The notes below the pieces were generated by a model. The model saw only the letters and a program-made list of their open reading frames with translations. It was not told the origin of the DNA and made no database searches. Made by a program: the position numbers and the translations under genes. A stretch of 64,000 bases of DNA from Pirellula sp. SH-Sr6A (GTDB lineage: Bacteria; Planctomycetota; Planctomycetia; Pirellulales; Pirellulaceae). Positions 52,867-61,405 of the stretch are shown in pieces (position 1 is the stretch's first letter; each line of letters begins with the position of its first letter). The stretch lies in assembly GCF_001610875.1 (NCBI RefSeq), contig NZ_CP011272.1:3205988-3269987 (forward strand), read 5' to 3'.

Positions 52867-54465
52867 CTACAGTTCTTCAATGCTTTCGACAATGCGGTCG
52901 ACCATCGCTTCGGTCGTTTTGGGATTAAAGAAGACAGCTTTCCATGCGGGGATATCGATGCCGTGCGGGCAATAACCGAAACTGGTGGTAAATCCGAGCC
53001 GAGCATCGATCGCTGAATCCATCATCTTCGCTCTCTTGTCATAGAGACGGCGAATCTCGGGTAGGTATCGATGTCGTTGCTCAAGGGTTAGTTCGTTGCG
53101 TACCAGTTGTTGGTAGATCTCCTCTGCGTTGCGACCTTTTGGGAATACCCACCAATTGACGCTGGCTCCCGGGGTGCCCGCATTGAGAACTTTGCAATAC
53201 TCCAATTGGGCCAGTTTCGTCTTCAATCGGTGCGCCAATTCCAACGAACGAGCCAAGAGCATTTGCCAACCGGTCAAACCGATACCGTTGAGGGACGCGA
53301 TCACACTGTAGGGACCCAGCGCGGGACGCGAGCACTCCAACGTAAACAAAGCTGGATCGCGGCTCGCGTTGGCATCCGAAAAGTAAGGTGTATCAGAAAC
53401 GGTCCTCGCCAAGTATTTCAGATCTTCGCGTCGATTCACGATGAATGCGCTGGCGGGGTAATGACCTCGCCCCATCTTGTGAAAGTCGATCGTGACGGAA
53501 TCGGCGAACCGAAGCCCCTGGTTCTTGGACTGGATCGAGCTGACAAGCCCAAGGATTTCGGTATCGAACGAAAGACCATTCTCACCCACGTCGTAATCGC
53601 TCAACATCGAGAGTGCCCAGCCGACCGCGGCATCGACATGCAGTTGAGGAACCACCATGTCGTACTCCGCGGCCTTCCGATGCAGGAGATGGTGAACCGC
53701 TTCGATATCGTCAAAACCAAATCCATCGGTGGTTCCGAACGTGCAACAAATGTAGGCTACTTTAGTGCGAGTCTGATAAAGTGCATCGAGTTGTTCCGAC
53801 AATAAATCCATCCGCATGGAAAGATTTTCATCCGTTGGGATCTCGATCAGATTTTCGGTTCCGATCCCGAGCCAGCCGGCGACGGTTTGATTGGAATAGT
53901 GGCTGGCTTGGGAACTGATCCCGACAATCCGTTCGGCCCCCAACCCCGTTCGCATCGCACCGGGGAGAACCCGCTCCAGACCTATCTTCGCGCCGTATAG
54001 ATTCGAGATGGTACCCCCGATCGTAAAAACGCCCCAAGGATCGTCGGTGTGATAGAAGATCAAGTTTGCCAACGTCGTGATCGCCTTGACCTCCAACTCG
54101 TTGGAGCGTTGGCTGTAGCGATCCGTGCACAAATTTGGGTTTTTCAGCAAGCAGGCCAGCATGCCGATGAGCGAGGCATTGTTGGCGGGACCGCGCACAT
54201 TCTCCAAATGAAGCGGATTGTTCCAGCTATCGGTTCCCCAAAAGTAGGGGAATATCACATCGCGGGCGTCCTTGAGATTCCCCGGCAAGTTGTGAATTTC
54301 GGGATTCGCTCGGGCCGTTTCATAATTCTGGCTCATGATGGCCGAGGGGATCATCGCCGATTCCGCAGCCGCAGCAGCGAGCAATTCGCTGAAGATTTGG
54401 GTGATCGCCGGTTGCTGCCACTCAAAAAACGTGGAAACCAGTTCGTCATACTTGCGGCGATCCAT
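52867..54465 (-). CDS. PLP-dependent group II amino acid decarboxylase
   Basis: The 532-residue protein shows the group II fold: FTIGGTISNLYGAK (149-160), SSQASHYS with His189 stacking on PLP, HVDAAVGWA with Asp278 contacting the pyridine nitrogen, and IDFHKMGRG with the Schiff-base Lys330. C-terminal residues 440-532 complete the small domain. Group II enzymes include glutamate, tyrosine, histidine and DOPA decarboxylases; substrate cannot be inferred. Its 5' region ends 346 bp before the divergent wecA-like gene. It lies upstream of the sialidase gene with a gap of 148 bp and may or may not share its transcript. Confidence 0.88.
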   Translation of the reverse strand: MDRRKYDELVSTFFEWQQPAITQIFSELLAAAAAESAMIPSAIMSQNYETARANPEIHNLPGNLKDARDVIFPYFWGTDSWNNPLHLENVRGPANNASLIGMLACLLKNPNLCTDRYSQRSNELEVKAITTLANLIFYHTDDPWGVFTIGGTISNLYGAKIGLERVLPGAMRTGLGAERIVGISSQASHYSNQTVAGWLGIGTENLIEIPTDENLSMRMDLLSEQLDALYQTRTKVAYICCTFGTTDGFGFDDIEAVHHLLHRKAAEYDMVVPQLHVDAAVGWALSMLSDYDVGENGLSFDTEILGLVSSIQSKNQGLRFADSVTIDFHKMGRGHYPASAFIVNRREDLKYLARTVSDTPYFSDANASRDPALFTLECSRPALGPYSVIASLNGIGLTGWQMLLARSLELAHRLKTKLAQLEYCKVLNAGTPGASVNWWVFPKGRNAEEIYQQLVRNELTLEQRHRYLPEIRRLYDKRAKMMDSAIDARLGFTTSFGYCPHGIDIPAWKAVFFNPKTTEAMVDRIVESIEEL

Positions 54466-54811
54466 TCTTTTTCCTTATCCCGTCCAGTTGAGCCCCCGAT
54501 CGGTGATGGCGGACAATTCCATCTACAGCGATCCGGATCGGCACGCACGTAGGTCATAGAACCGAGGTTTCAAATCGAAGTTTGGTGCCCCAACGAAGAT
54601 CTGATCCATTCACCTGGTAATCTGTATCGGTTGCGAGGGAGATCCGAATTGTAGCATTAACTTTTACGAATACTTCTCGAACGAAGACCTAGACGGACAG
54701 GTAAGGGGTGAGGATCATGAGGGGAGTGCAGCGAGAATGGTTGGTAGCAACCGCAGGTATGCCCGGTGCCTTGATTCTGCACCCTCGACCCTCATCGTGT
54801 TGTTAGCACCA
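54466..54811. other. Intergenic divergent region, no feature recognised
   Basis: About 346 bp between divergent start codons, if the downstream start is 54812. I found no convincing open frame, repeat or RNA. It probably holds two promoters. An ATG at 54737 would shorten it by 75 bp. Confidence 0.5.
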
Positions 54812-56362
54812 ATGATTTACCCACTAGTAGCCCTCACGATTGCTTTATTCATCTCTCTGGTCGTGACTCCCATCGCGCGTCGGGTCGCGATGCGCGTTGG
54901 GTTGGTGGACCATCCTGATTCGCATCGCAAATTGCATCGAGAGCCGGTGGCCCTTTGTGGCGGGGTCGCAGTCTTGATCAGCCTGATCGCGAGCGTCGCA
55001 CTCATGCTCGGTGTTCGGGAAGACATCGCATCGGCATCGACTTCGAACATCTATCAAGCCGTCTCGTTAACCCTCGGCGCGATATCGATTGTCGCGTTAG
55101 GAGTGCTCGACGACCGCATCGGCTTGAGAGGTCGACAAAAGTTAGCAGGGCAAGTCCTCATCTGCGCTTCCTTGATCGCCTTCGGCTTTACCATTCCGCG
55201 CTTGAGTTTGTTCGGGTGGGAGTTTGAACTAGGTGTCCTTGTCGTCCCTGTTACCTTGGGATGGCTTTTGTTGGCGGTGAACTCGGTGAACTTGATCGAT
55301 GGAGCGGATGGCCTTTGCTCATCTGTCGGCTGGATCGCATGCGCCTCCCTCTCCGCAATCGGTTACTGGACAGGAAACGCTGTGGAATCGATTCTCGCGG
55401 CGAGCATGGCAGGAGCGCTTCTCGGCTTTCTGTTTTTCAATTTGCCCCCAGCCAAGGTTTTTCTTGGAGACGCGGGGAGCATGCTGGTTGGATTGGTGTT
55501 GGGCGTGCTCGCGATGCGATGTTCCGTGAGCGGCAACACGCCTCTTCCTATCATGGTTCCCGTCGCGCTCATGGCGATTCCACTCTTCGACTCCTCGATG
55601 GCCATCATTCGTAGGAAGCTCACCGGCAGAAGCGTCTTCACTGTCGACCGCGGACACTTGCATCACAACTTGATGAGGCTGGGTATTCGCAATCAATGGT
55701 TGGTCGGAGCTATCACCCTGCTGTCGGTCGTCACATCGGGCGGGGCCGTATTGAGTGTCCTGGCCGGGACGGATCTGATCGCCGTAGCAGCCATCCTCTT
55801 AGCGATGGGGCTATTGATCGCAACACGCGCCTTCGGATTTGCCGAACTGGAGTTGCTTTGCAAGCGAGTGTGGTGCTTTACCAAAAGTCTTTTGGCCCGT
55901 CGCGGCTTGGCGGAAAATACCGTCCGCATCCAGAAAGTTCGATTGCAGGGGTCGCGCGAATGGGAGATCGTCTGGAGCACCTTTGTCGAGTTCGCCGAAA
56001 AACATTCGCTCGCCAAAATCTCCCTCGATCTCAACATGCCATGGCTCCACGAAGGCTTTCATGCCAACTGGAATGTGAACAGCATGCCCGAAATCGCAGA
56101 CCGATGGCAGGTCAAGCTGCCGATCGAATCCGAAGGCCGGATCCTCGGCCGGCTGGAAATCATCGGCAAGTATCAGGGGCCTGCCACCTACGACGTACTC
56201 GCTTACTTGTCCGATATGTTGGTGGAGCTGCAGCCGTCGATCGAATCGGTCATCAACGGTTTCGAGAATGTGCAAGTCTCGAGCGAGGCGAGCCGAGTTC
56301 CGGGGTCCCCCAGAGTGGCTCAGCAGACCGTGCCGCAAGCTGTGCAGGAACTCGCTTCATAA
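54812..56362 (+). CDS. WecA/MraY-type polyprenyl-phosphate sugar-1-phosphate transferase with soluble C-terminal extension
   Basis: From the ATG at 54812 the protein has 516 residues. Ten or so membrane helices fill the first 335 residues, with the hallmark HRKLHREPVALCGGVAVL, DDRIGLRGRQKL, NLIDGADGLCS and VFLGDAGSMLVG motifs; the aspartates bind magnesium and the sugar nucleotide. DRGHLHHNLMRLG also matches the family. This activity begins O-antigen, teichoic or exopolysaccharide-like glycan synthesis at the inner membrane. The last 180 residues are soluble (KVRLQGSREWEIVWSTFVEF and AYLSDMLVELQP) and have no known fold. An ATG at 54737 is a possible alternative start. Confidence 0.87.
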   Translation: MIYPLVALTIALFISLVVTPIARRVAMRVGLVDHPDSHRKLHREPVALCGGVAVLISLIASVALMLGVREDIASASTSNIYQAVSLTLGAISIVALGVLDDRIGLRGRQKLAGQVLICASLIAFGFTIPRLSLFGWEFELGVLVVPVTLGWLLLAVNSVNLIDGADGLCSSVGWIACASLSAIGYWTGNAVESILAASMAGALLGFLFFNLPPAKVFLGDAGSMLVGLVLGVLAMRCSVSGNTPLPIMVPVALMAIPLFDSSMAIIRRKLTGRSVFTVDRGHLHHNLMRLGIRNQWLVGAITLLSVVTSGGAVLSVLAGTDLIAVAAILLAMGLLIATRAFGFAELELLCKRVWCFTKSLLARRGLAENTVRIQKVRLQGSREWEIVWSTFVEFAEKHSLAKISLDLNMPWLHEGFHANWNVNSMPEIADRWQVKLPIESEGRILGRLEIIGKYQGPATYDVLAYLSDMLVELQPSIESVINGFENVQVSSEASRVPGSPRVAQQTVPQAVQELAS

Positions 56363-56521
56363 AAGTGTCGCCAACGGCGTCTTCTTCAGGATGCATTGCT
56401 AGCTTTTGCTTCTTTCCCGCTTGGCAGGGATCCAGCGCTGCGTTGGGGATGGGATTGCAGGTATACTGACGTACTTCCCCTCTTCACAATCTTCGATGCT
56501 TCCTCGCGAAAATACGATTTG

Positions 56522-58429
56522 ATGGCAATGGATGAGCAGACCAAACCCGAGACGGTAGCCAGCGATCCTCCTCCCCCTCCCTCAAAAGGGTTGGTCTTTC
56601 GCGAAACGGTCGAGAGTCTTGCCGTCGCGTTCATCCTAGCCCTCCTCTTCAAGGCCTTCATTGCCGAGGCGTTCGTCATTCCCACCGGGTCGATGGCCCC
56701 AACGTTGATGGGAGCCCACAAGGACGTCGTGTGCGGGTCATGTGGATTTCAGTACCAATGCGGCGCCAGTTCCGAGTACTCGTCCGAAACCGGTGCTCGC
56801 ATCTCCGGGCATTCCGTCGTCGGGACGGTTTGTCCTCTTTGCCGAAAGCCGCAAGGTGCCGACCCCACAAAGAACGCCAACCAAGCGACCTTTACGGGCG
56901 ATCGAATCCTCGTCAGCAAGCTAGCCTACGTCTGGAATACTCCGCGACGTTGGGATGTGATCGTGTTCAAGTTCATCGAGAACGCGCGACAGAATTACAT
57001 CAAACGCTGCATCGGGCTCCCTAACGAAACCATTCGAATCACCGAAGGGGATATCTACGTCCGAAGGAACGATCAACCGACCAAACCGTTCGAGATCGCA
57101 CGCAAACCTCCGCATGTCCTCGGTGCGATGCTGCAACCGGTGAGCGACACCCACTTCATCCCCAAGCCGCTTGTCAAAGCGGGCATGCCGAGCCTTTGGC
57201 AACCCCTGAACAATGAGGAGAAGAAATGGGTCGTGCAATGGGACGAGAAGGCTTGGTCAGCCACCTGCAATAACGAAGCCAAAGAGCCGAGTTGGTTGCG
57301 TTACTACCATCGTGTCGTGGATCCTGTCGCATGGAACTACATCCAGGAAAAGGGAGTTTTCCCAGCTCGCCCCGACGCTCGCCAACCGCGGCTCATCACC
57401 GACTTCACCTCCTACAACACGCATTTCACCGCGCCGACCGATCCCAAATCCAACAAACGCTTCTCGGAAGCCGTCGAGCGTGCCATGGCCACCGGGGAAC
57501 CCTCTGCGGCCGGTGGAACCGATGGGATTCACTGGACCGGAGACTTGGCGAGCGAATTCGAAATCGAAACGTCCTCGGGTTCGCAGGTCCTTTCGTTGCT
57601 GCTCGTCGAATCGGGTGTGAAGCACATAGTCGAAGTGAACTTGACCGACGGCAAAGCGTTAGCCCGGATCGAGAATGAAGGACAACTCCTGAATGTATTC
57701 GAATCGGGAGACGAGTTCGTCCAACAGATTCAGTCGGAGACTCGGCTTCGTTCGGGCAAGAAACATCGTGTGAAACTTGCCAACGTGGATGATCAGATCG
57801 TATTGTGGGTCGACGGCACGGCGGTGGAGTGGAGCCCGTCCAATCGAATCAACTGGTCGGGGGTCGCTAATGGCAAACCGAAAGGCCCGACGGCATCCGC
57901 TGACGATCCCTTGGATGGTGCGCCCCTCGGAATTGGGATTTCCGGTGGAGAGCTTCGCGTTTCGCGCGCGAAGGTATTCCGCGACATCTACTACATCGCA
58001 CAGGGAAGGCTGCACAGTTTCGGGCGGCTCGATGATTACCCCAATTTGAGCGAAGCATTGCGAACTTCCATTCCGCCTGGAGCGCGCGATGCGTACGCGC
58101 AGGGGACGCACAGCGCCACGATCGATCAGTTGTTGCAAAAGATGTCCGTCGAATCCCTCGACCGCAATACGCTCGCCAATCTCCCCAAAGTTTGGGGGGA
58201 AAGCGCGCTGACCACGTCTCGACGGATCGTCGATTTTTCTATGAAAGAAGGATGGTATTTCCCACTCGGCGATAACTCGGCCGCGAGCTCCGACGCGAGA
58301 TCTTGGGCAGAGAACCATACCCCCGAAAGATTGATGATCGGCCGAGCGGTCATCGTATTTTGGCCACACGTCTGGAACGCCCCGGTACCTTTCCTTCCCA
58401 ATGTCCAACGGATGGGTTTGATCCGATAG
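56522..58429 (+). CDS. lepB: Signal peptidase I with zinc-ribbon and jelly-roll-like insertion
   Basis: Type I signal peptidase, an inner-membrane Ser/Lys protease that cleaves exported proteins. From the ATG at 56522 the protein has 635 residues, about twice the usual length. The membrane helix is followed by IPTGSMAPTLMG with Ser57. Catalytic Lys161 lies in YIKRCIGLP, and box E GDNSAASSDAR lies near residue 583. Between Ser57 and the Lys there is a CGSC/CPLC zinc-ribbon-like pair (Cys71, 74, 104, 107). Between Lys and box E are some 380 extra residues with a DUF1080-like jelly-roll pattern (GIHWTGDLASEFEIETSSG). The lptB-like gene begins 24 bp downstream. Confidence 0.9.
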   Translation: MAMDEQTKPETVASDPPPPPSKGLVFRETVESLAVAFILALLFKAFIAEAFVIPTGSMAPTLMGAHKDVVCGSCGFQYQCGASSEYSSETGARISGHSVVGTVCPLCRKPQGADPTKNANQATFTGDRILVSKLAYVWNTPRRWDVIVFKFIENARQNYIKRCIGLPNETIRITEGDIYVRRNDQPTKPFEIARKPPHVLGAMLQPVSDTHFIPKPLVKAGMPSLWQPLNNEEKKWVVQWDEKAWSATCNNEAKEPSWLRYYHRVVDPVAWNYIQEKGVFPARPDARQPRLITDFTSYNTHFTAPTDPKSNKRFSEAVERAMATGEPSAAGGTDGIHWTGDLASEFEIETSSGSQVLSLLLVESGVKHIVEVNLTDGKALARIENEGQLLNVFESGDEFVQQIQSETRLRSGKKHRVKLANVDDQIVLWVDGTAVEWSPSNRINWSGVANGKPKGPTASADDPLDGAPLGIGISGGELRVSRAKVFRDIYYIAQGRLHSFGRLDDYPNLSEALRTSIPPGARDAYAQGTHSATIDQLLQKMSVESLDRNTLANLPKVWGESALTTSRRIVDFSMKEGWYFPLGDNSAASSDARSWAENHTPERLMIGRAVIVFWPHVWNAPVPFLPNVQRMGLIR

Positions 58430-58453
58430 CCCAGGGTCGTCGCGAGAAAGTAG

Positions 58454-59191
58454 ATGAACATGGATGTTCTCAGTGTCGTTGGCTTGGAAAAGACTTATGG
58501 CCGTCGAAAGGTGGTCAACGGGGTCAGTATGCGAGTCGGTCCGGCGGAAATCGTCGGTCTCCTCGGCCCCAACGGCGCTGGAAAATCGACTAGCTTTCGG
58601 ATGACCTGCGGGCTGGTTCTACCCGATCGTGGGCAAGTCTTTTTGATGGGGGAAGAGGTCACCTTCTGGCCCATGTACCGCCGAGCGCGCGATGGCGGGA
58701 TGGGGTATTTGGCCCAGGAGTCGAGCGTCTTTCGCAAACTGACCGTCGAGCAAAATATCTTGGCCATGCTCGAGCTCCTCGGAGTGGATCGCAAGCAGCG
58801 CCGCGAGCGAACCGAAGAGCTCTTGCAGCAGTTCAAGATCACTCACATCCGCCGATCGAGAGCATCGAAGCTTTCCGGTGGCGAGCGCCGTCGACTCGAA
58901 ATTGCCAGGTGCCTCGTGTCCAATCCACGGATCATTATGCTCGATGAACCGTTCGCAGGGATCGATCCAGTCACCGTTCAGAGCATCCAGGAAACGATCT
59001 TCGAGCTGCGCGATACGGGCATATCCATCTTGATCACCGATCACGCTGCGTTGGAGATCCTCGGTGCAGTCGATCGTTGTTACGTCATCAATAAAGGGGC
59101 TGTCCTCTGCGAAGGGACGCCAGATCAAGTCAAAAACCACCCCGAAGTCCGGGCCCAGTACCTTGGAAATATCCAAGGGGACCCGGGATAG
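58454..59191 (+). CDS. lptB: ABC transporter ATP-binding protein, LptB-like
   Basis: A 245-residue ABC ATPase. Walker A is GPNGAGKST (38-46), the Q-loop region is MGYLAQESSVFRKLTVEQNIL, and the LSGGERRRLEIARCL signature and Walker B IIMLDEPFAGIDP follow. These last two, with ITDHAALEIL, are diagnostic of LptB, which powers lipopolysaccharide extraction from the inner membrane. The other Lpt parts (LptFGCAD) are not in this window. It follows signal peptidase I by 24 bp, so the two envelope genes probably share a transcript. An LPS-type outer membrane is thereby suggested, though orthologous use in planctomycetes is inference. Confidence 0.87.
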   Translation: MNMDVLSVVGLEKTYGRRKVVNGVSMRVGPAEIVGLLGPNGAGKSTSFRMTCGLVLPDRGQVFLMGEEVTFWPMYRRARDGGMGYLAQESSVFRKLTVEQNILAMLELLGVDRKQRRERTEELLQQFKITHIRRSRASKLSGGERRRLEIARCLVSNPRIIMLDEPFAGIDPVTVQSIQETIFELRDTGISILITDHAALEILGAVDRCYVINKGAVLCEGTPDQVKNHPEVRAQYLGNIQGDPG

Positions 59192-59348
59192 ATCCGGTGG
59201 GCTGCGCCTTGAAAAAACCTTACACTGGTATCGAAACGAAAATGCGTATCGGAGGCGAAAGCAACAGGAGCTTGATCGATGAGCACTGCGAGCCCCTCTG
59301 AATCCTTTTCCCTTTTTGTTCTCAGGATTTGCGGAAAGAAAGATACAA

Positions 59349-60290
59349 ATGCCTTTGGGTAAAACATTCGATAACGTAGTGGGCACGATTGGAAACACCC
59401 CGATGATTCGGATCAATCGGCTTGTGCCCGCAGAGCATGCGACGGTCTTTGCCAAGTGCGAGTTCTTCAATCCTTTGAACAGCGTCAAAGACCGAATCGG
59501 GATGGCGATGGTTGAAGATGCTGAAAAATCGGGACGACTGACCAAGGAAACGCACATCATCGAACCGACCAGCGGGAACACGGGCATTGCGCTCGCATTC
59601 GTTTGCGCGGCAAAGGGGTATCGTCTCACGTTGACCATGCCGGAATCGATGTCGATTGAACGACGCGCGTTGCTGCGTGCGCTCGGCGCGAACTTGGTCC
59701 TCACCCCTGCTGCCGATGGGATGCGAGGGGCGATCGCCAAGGCCGCGGAACTCGTGGCAAATGATCCATCCGGATGGATGCCTCAGCAATTTGAAAACCC
59801 AGCCAACCCGGCCGTGCACGAACGAACCACCGGCCCTGAAATCTGGGCGGATACCGCAGGCCAAATCGACGCGATCGTCGCAGGGGTCGGCACCGGCGGT
59901 ACCATTACTGGCGTGGCACGCTACATCAAGAAACTGAATCCCAACTTCAAAGCGATTGCTGTCGAACCAAAACAATCCCCTGTCATAAGCGGCGGCCAGC
60001 CCGGCAAGCACCGCATTCAAGGCATCGGTGCAGGCTTTGTTCCGAAGAACCTCGACCGAACGGTGATCGATGATGTCATCCAAGTCGATGACGAAGTCTC
60101 GTTCGAATGGGGACGAAAATTGGCCAAGAGCGAAGGGATCATGGCGGGGATTAGCAGCGGTGCCAACATGTGGGCTGCCGCGCAAGTCGCCGCGAGACCG
60201 GAGTTCAAAGGGAAGCGGATCGTGACCATCATGTGCTCGCTCGGCGAACGCTACCTCTCGACCCCGTTGTTTGGCGATCTCGGTACCTAA
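59349..60290 (+). CDS. cysK: Cysteine synthase A (O-acetylserine sulfhydrylase)
   Basis: PLP enzyme making cysteine from O-acetylserine and sulfide. From the ATG at 59349 the protein has 313 residues. The Schiff-base Lys47 lies in NPLNSVKDRIG. TSGNTGIALA binds the substrate carboxylate, GTGGTITGVARYIK binds the PLP phosphate, and the GISSGANMWAA loop is canonical. The ending LGERYLSTPLF is also typical. The upstream 158 bp contain no other gene. It is followed 27 bp later by the terpene-cyclase-fold protein, which has no obvious link to cysteine. Confidence 0.95.
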   Translation: MPLGKTFDNVVGTIGNTPMIRINRLVPAEHATVFAKCEFFNPLNSVKDRIGMAMVEDAEKSGRLTKETHIIEPTSGNTGIALAFVCAAKGYRLTLTMPESMSIERRALLRALGANLVLTPAADGMRGAIAKAAELVANDPSGWMPQQFENPANPAVHERTTGPEIWADTAGQIDAIVAGVGTGGTITGVARYIKKLNPNFKAIAVEPKQSPVISGGQPGKHRIQGIGAGFVPKNLDRTVIDDVIQVDDEVSFEWGRKLAKSEGIMAGISSGANMWAAAQVAARPEFKGKRIVTIMCSLGERYLSTPLFGDLGT

Positions 60291-60317
60291 CCTATCCTGA
60301 ACAGGGAGCAACGTGCC

Positions 60318-61400
60318 ATGGCACATCGTTCAATGGCGACGCGACGAAAATTCCTTACCGGTTTCAGCACCGCGCTCGTCGCATCGCGCTTGGCTCCCCA
60401 GCTTTCCGCGGCCACTCCGGAGCCTTCCGCGGCAACTCCGTACGCGGACAAGAACGGGCGATGGGAAGCCACCATCCGCCGCGGTTTGGATTACTTGGCT
60501 AAGACCCAATCGTCGCGCGGTCAATGGAACACGCCTCCCTATCCGGCAGCCATCGCCGCGCTCGCGGGGACCGCGATGATTTGCCAGGGCTCCACGATCA
60601 CGCAAGGGCCTTACGCGAAGTACATCGCCCGCACCGCAGATTACTTGATCAGCCAATCGCAAAAGAACGGCCTCATCGGAGACCCAGACAACGATCAACG
60701 CTATACCTACAGCCACGGCTTCGCCATGCTGTTCCTTTCCCAGGTGCTCGGGGAAGAGGGACTGCAGGACAGACGGGATGACTTAGTGGAGGTCCTCAAT
60801 GGAGCGGTGAGCTTCTGCGGGAAAGCACAGACCTCGGCAGGTGGCTGGGGCTATGTCAGCGCCAAAGACGGCAATGACTACGACGAAGGCTCCACGACCA
60901 TCACGCAAGTGCAAGGCTTGCGAGGATGCCGCAATGCAGGCATTCCCGTCCCAGGTGAGATCATCGAGGCGGCGAAGCGTTACATCTACAGTTGCCAGAA
61001 CGAAGACGGCGGGATCAGCTACTCGAGCCAACAAAAAGGATCGTCTCGCCCCGCTATCACCGCTGCGAGCTTGGCCGCTCTCTACAACGCCGGGGACTAC
61101 GACAGCAAAAAGGTCCCGGAGATGCTCGCGTACTGCCGCAAAGAACTCTATTCCATCTCCAAGGAAGATAGCTTGTTCGGGCATTGGCACTACACCTATC
61201 TTTACTACGCTCAAGTCGTCTATCGACAAGGGGGAGAAGAGTGGCCCGGATTTCGAGATCGACTTTACGATCGCATCGCAGACGAACAGCTGAGCGATGG
61301 CTCCTGGGATAGCCCCATGATCCACAAAGTCTATACGACCGCTTGCAATCTCATCATGCTCCAACTCGACAAGGGCTACCTGCCAATCTTCCAGCGATAG
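60318..61400 (+). CDS. Tat-exported prenyltransferase/squalene-oxidase-repeat protein
   Basis: A 360-residue paralogue of the gene at 344-1501. The N-terminus TRRKFLTGFSTALVAS is a twin-arginine signal. Repeats of the terpene-cyclase barrel follow: LAKTQSSRGQWNTP, AQTSAGGWGYVSAKDGNDYDEGSTTITQVQGLRG, NEDGGISYSSQ and DEQLSDGSWDSP. The sequence GYLPIFQR closes it, as in the first copy (FLPIYQR). As there, the DxDD cyclase motif is missing, so it is probably not a triterpene cyclase. Why one copy would use Tat and the other a Sec-like signal is unclear. Function unknown. Confidence 0.85.
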   Translation: MAHRSMATRRKFLTGFSTALVASRLAPQLSAATPEPSAATPYADKNGRWEATIRRGLDYLAKTQSSRGQWNTPPYPAAIAALAGTAMICQGSTITQGPYAKYIARTADYLISQSQKNGLIGDPDNDQRYTYSHGFAMLFLSQVLGEEGLQDRRDDLVEVLNGAVSFCGKAQTSAGGWGYVSAKDGNDYDEGSTTITQVQGLRGCRNAGIPVPGEIIEAAKRYIYSCQNEDGGISYSSQQKGSSRPAITAASLAALYNAGDYDSKKVPEMLAYCRKELYSISKEDSLFGHWHYTYLYYAQVVYRQGGEEWPGFRDRLYDRIADEQLSDGSWDSPMIHKVYTTACNLIMLQLDKGYLPIFQR

Positions 61401-61405
61401 CGGCT

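Noticed and set aside
59322-60326. Minus-strand frame of about 334 codons opposite cysK
   Set aside because: Antisense of cysK, whose motifs are all intact on the plus strand.
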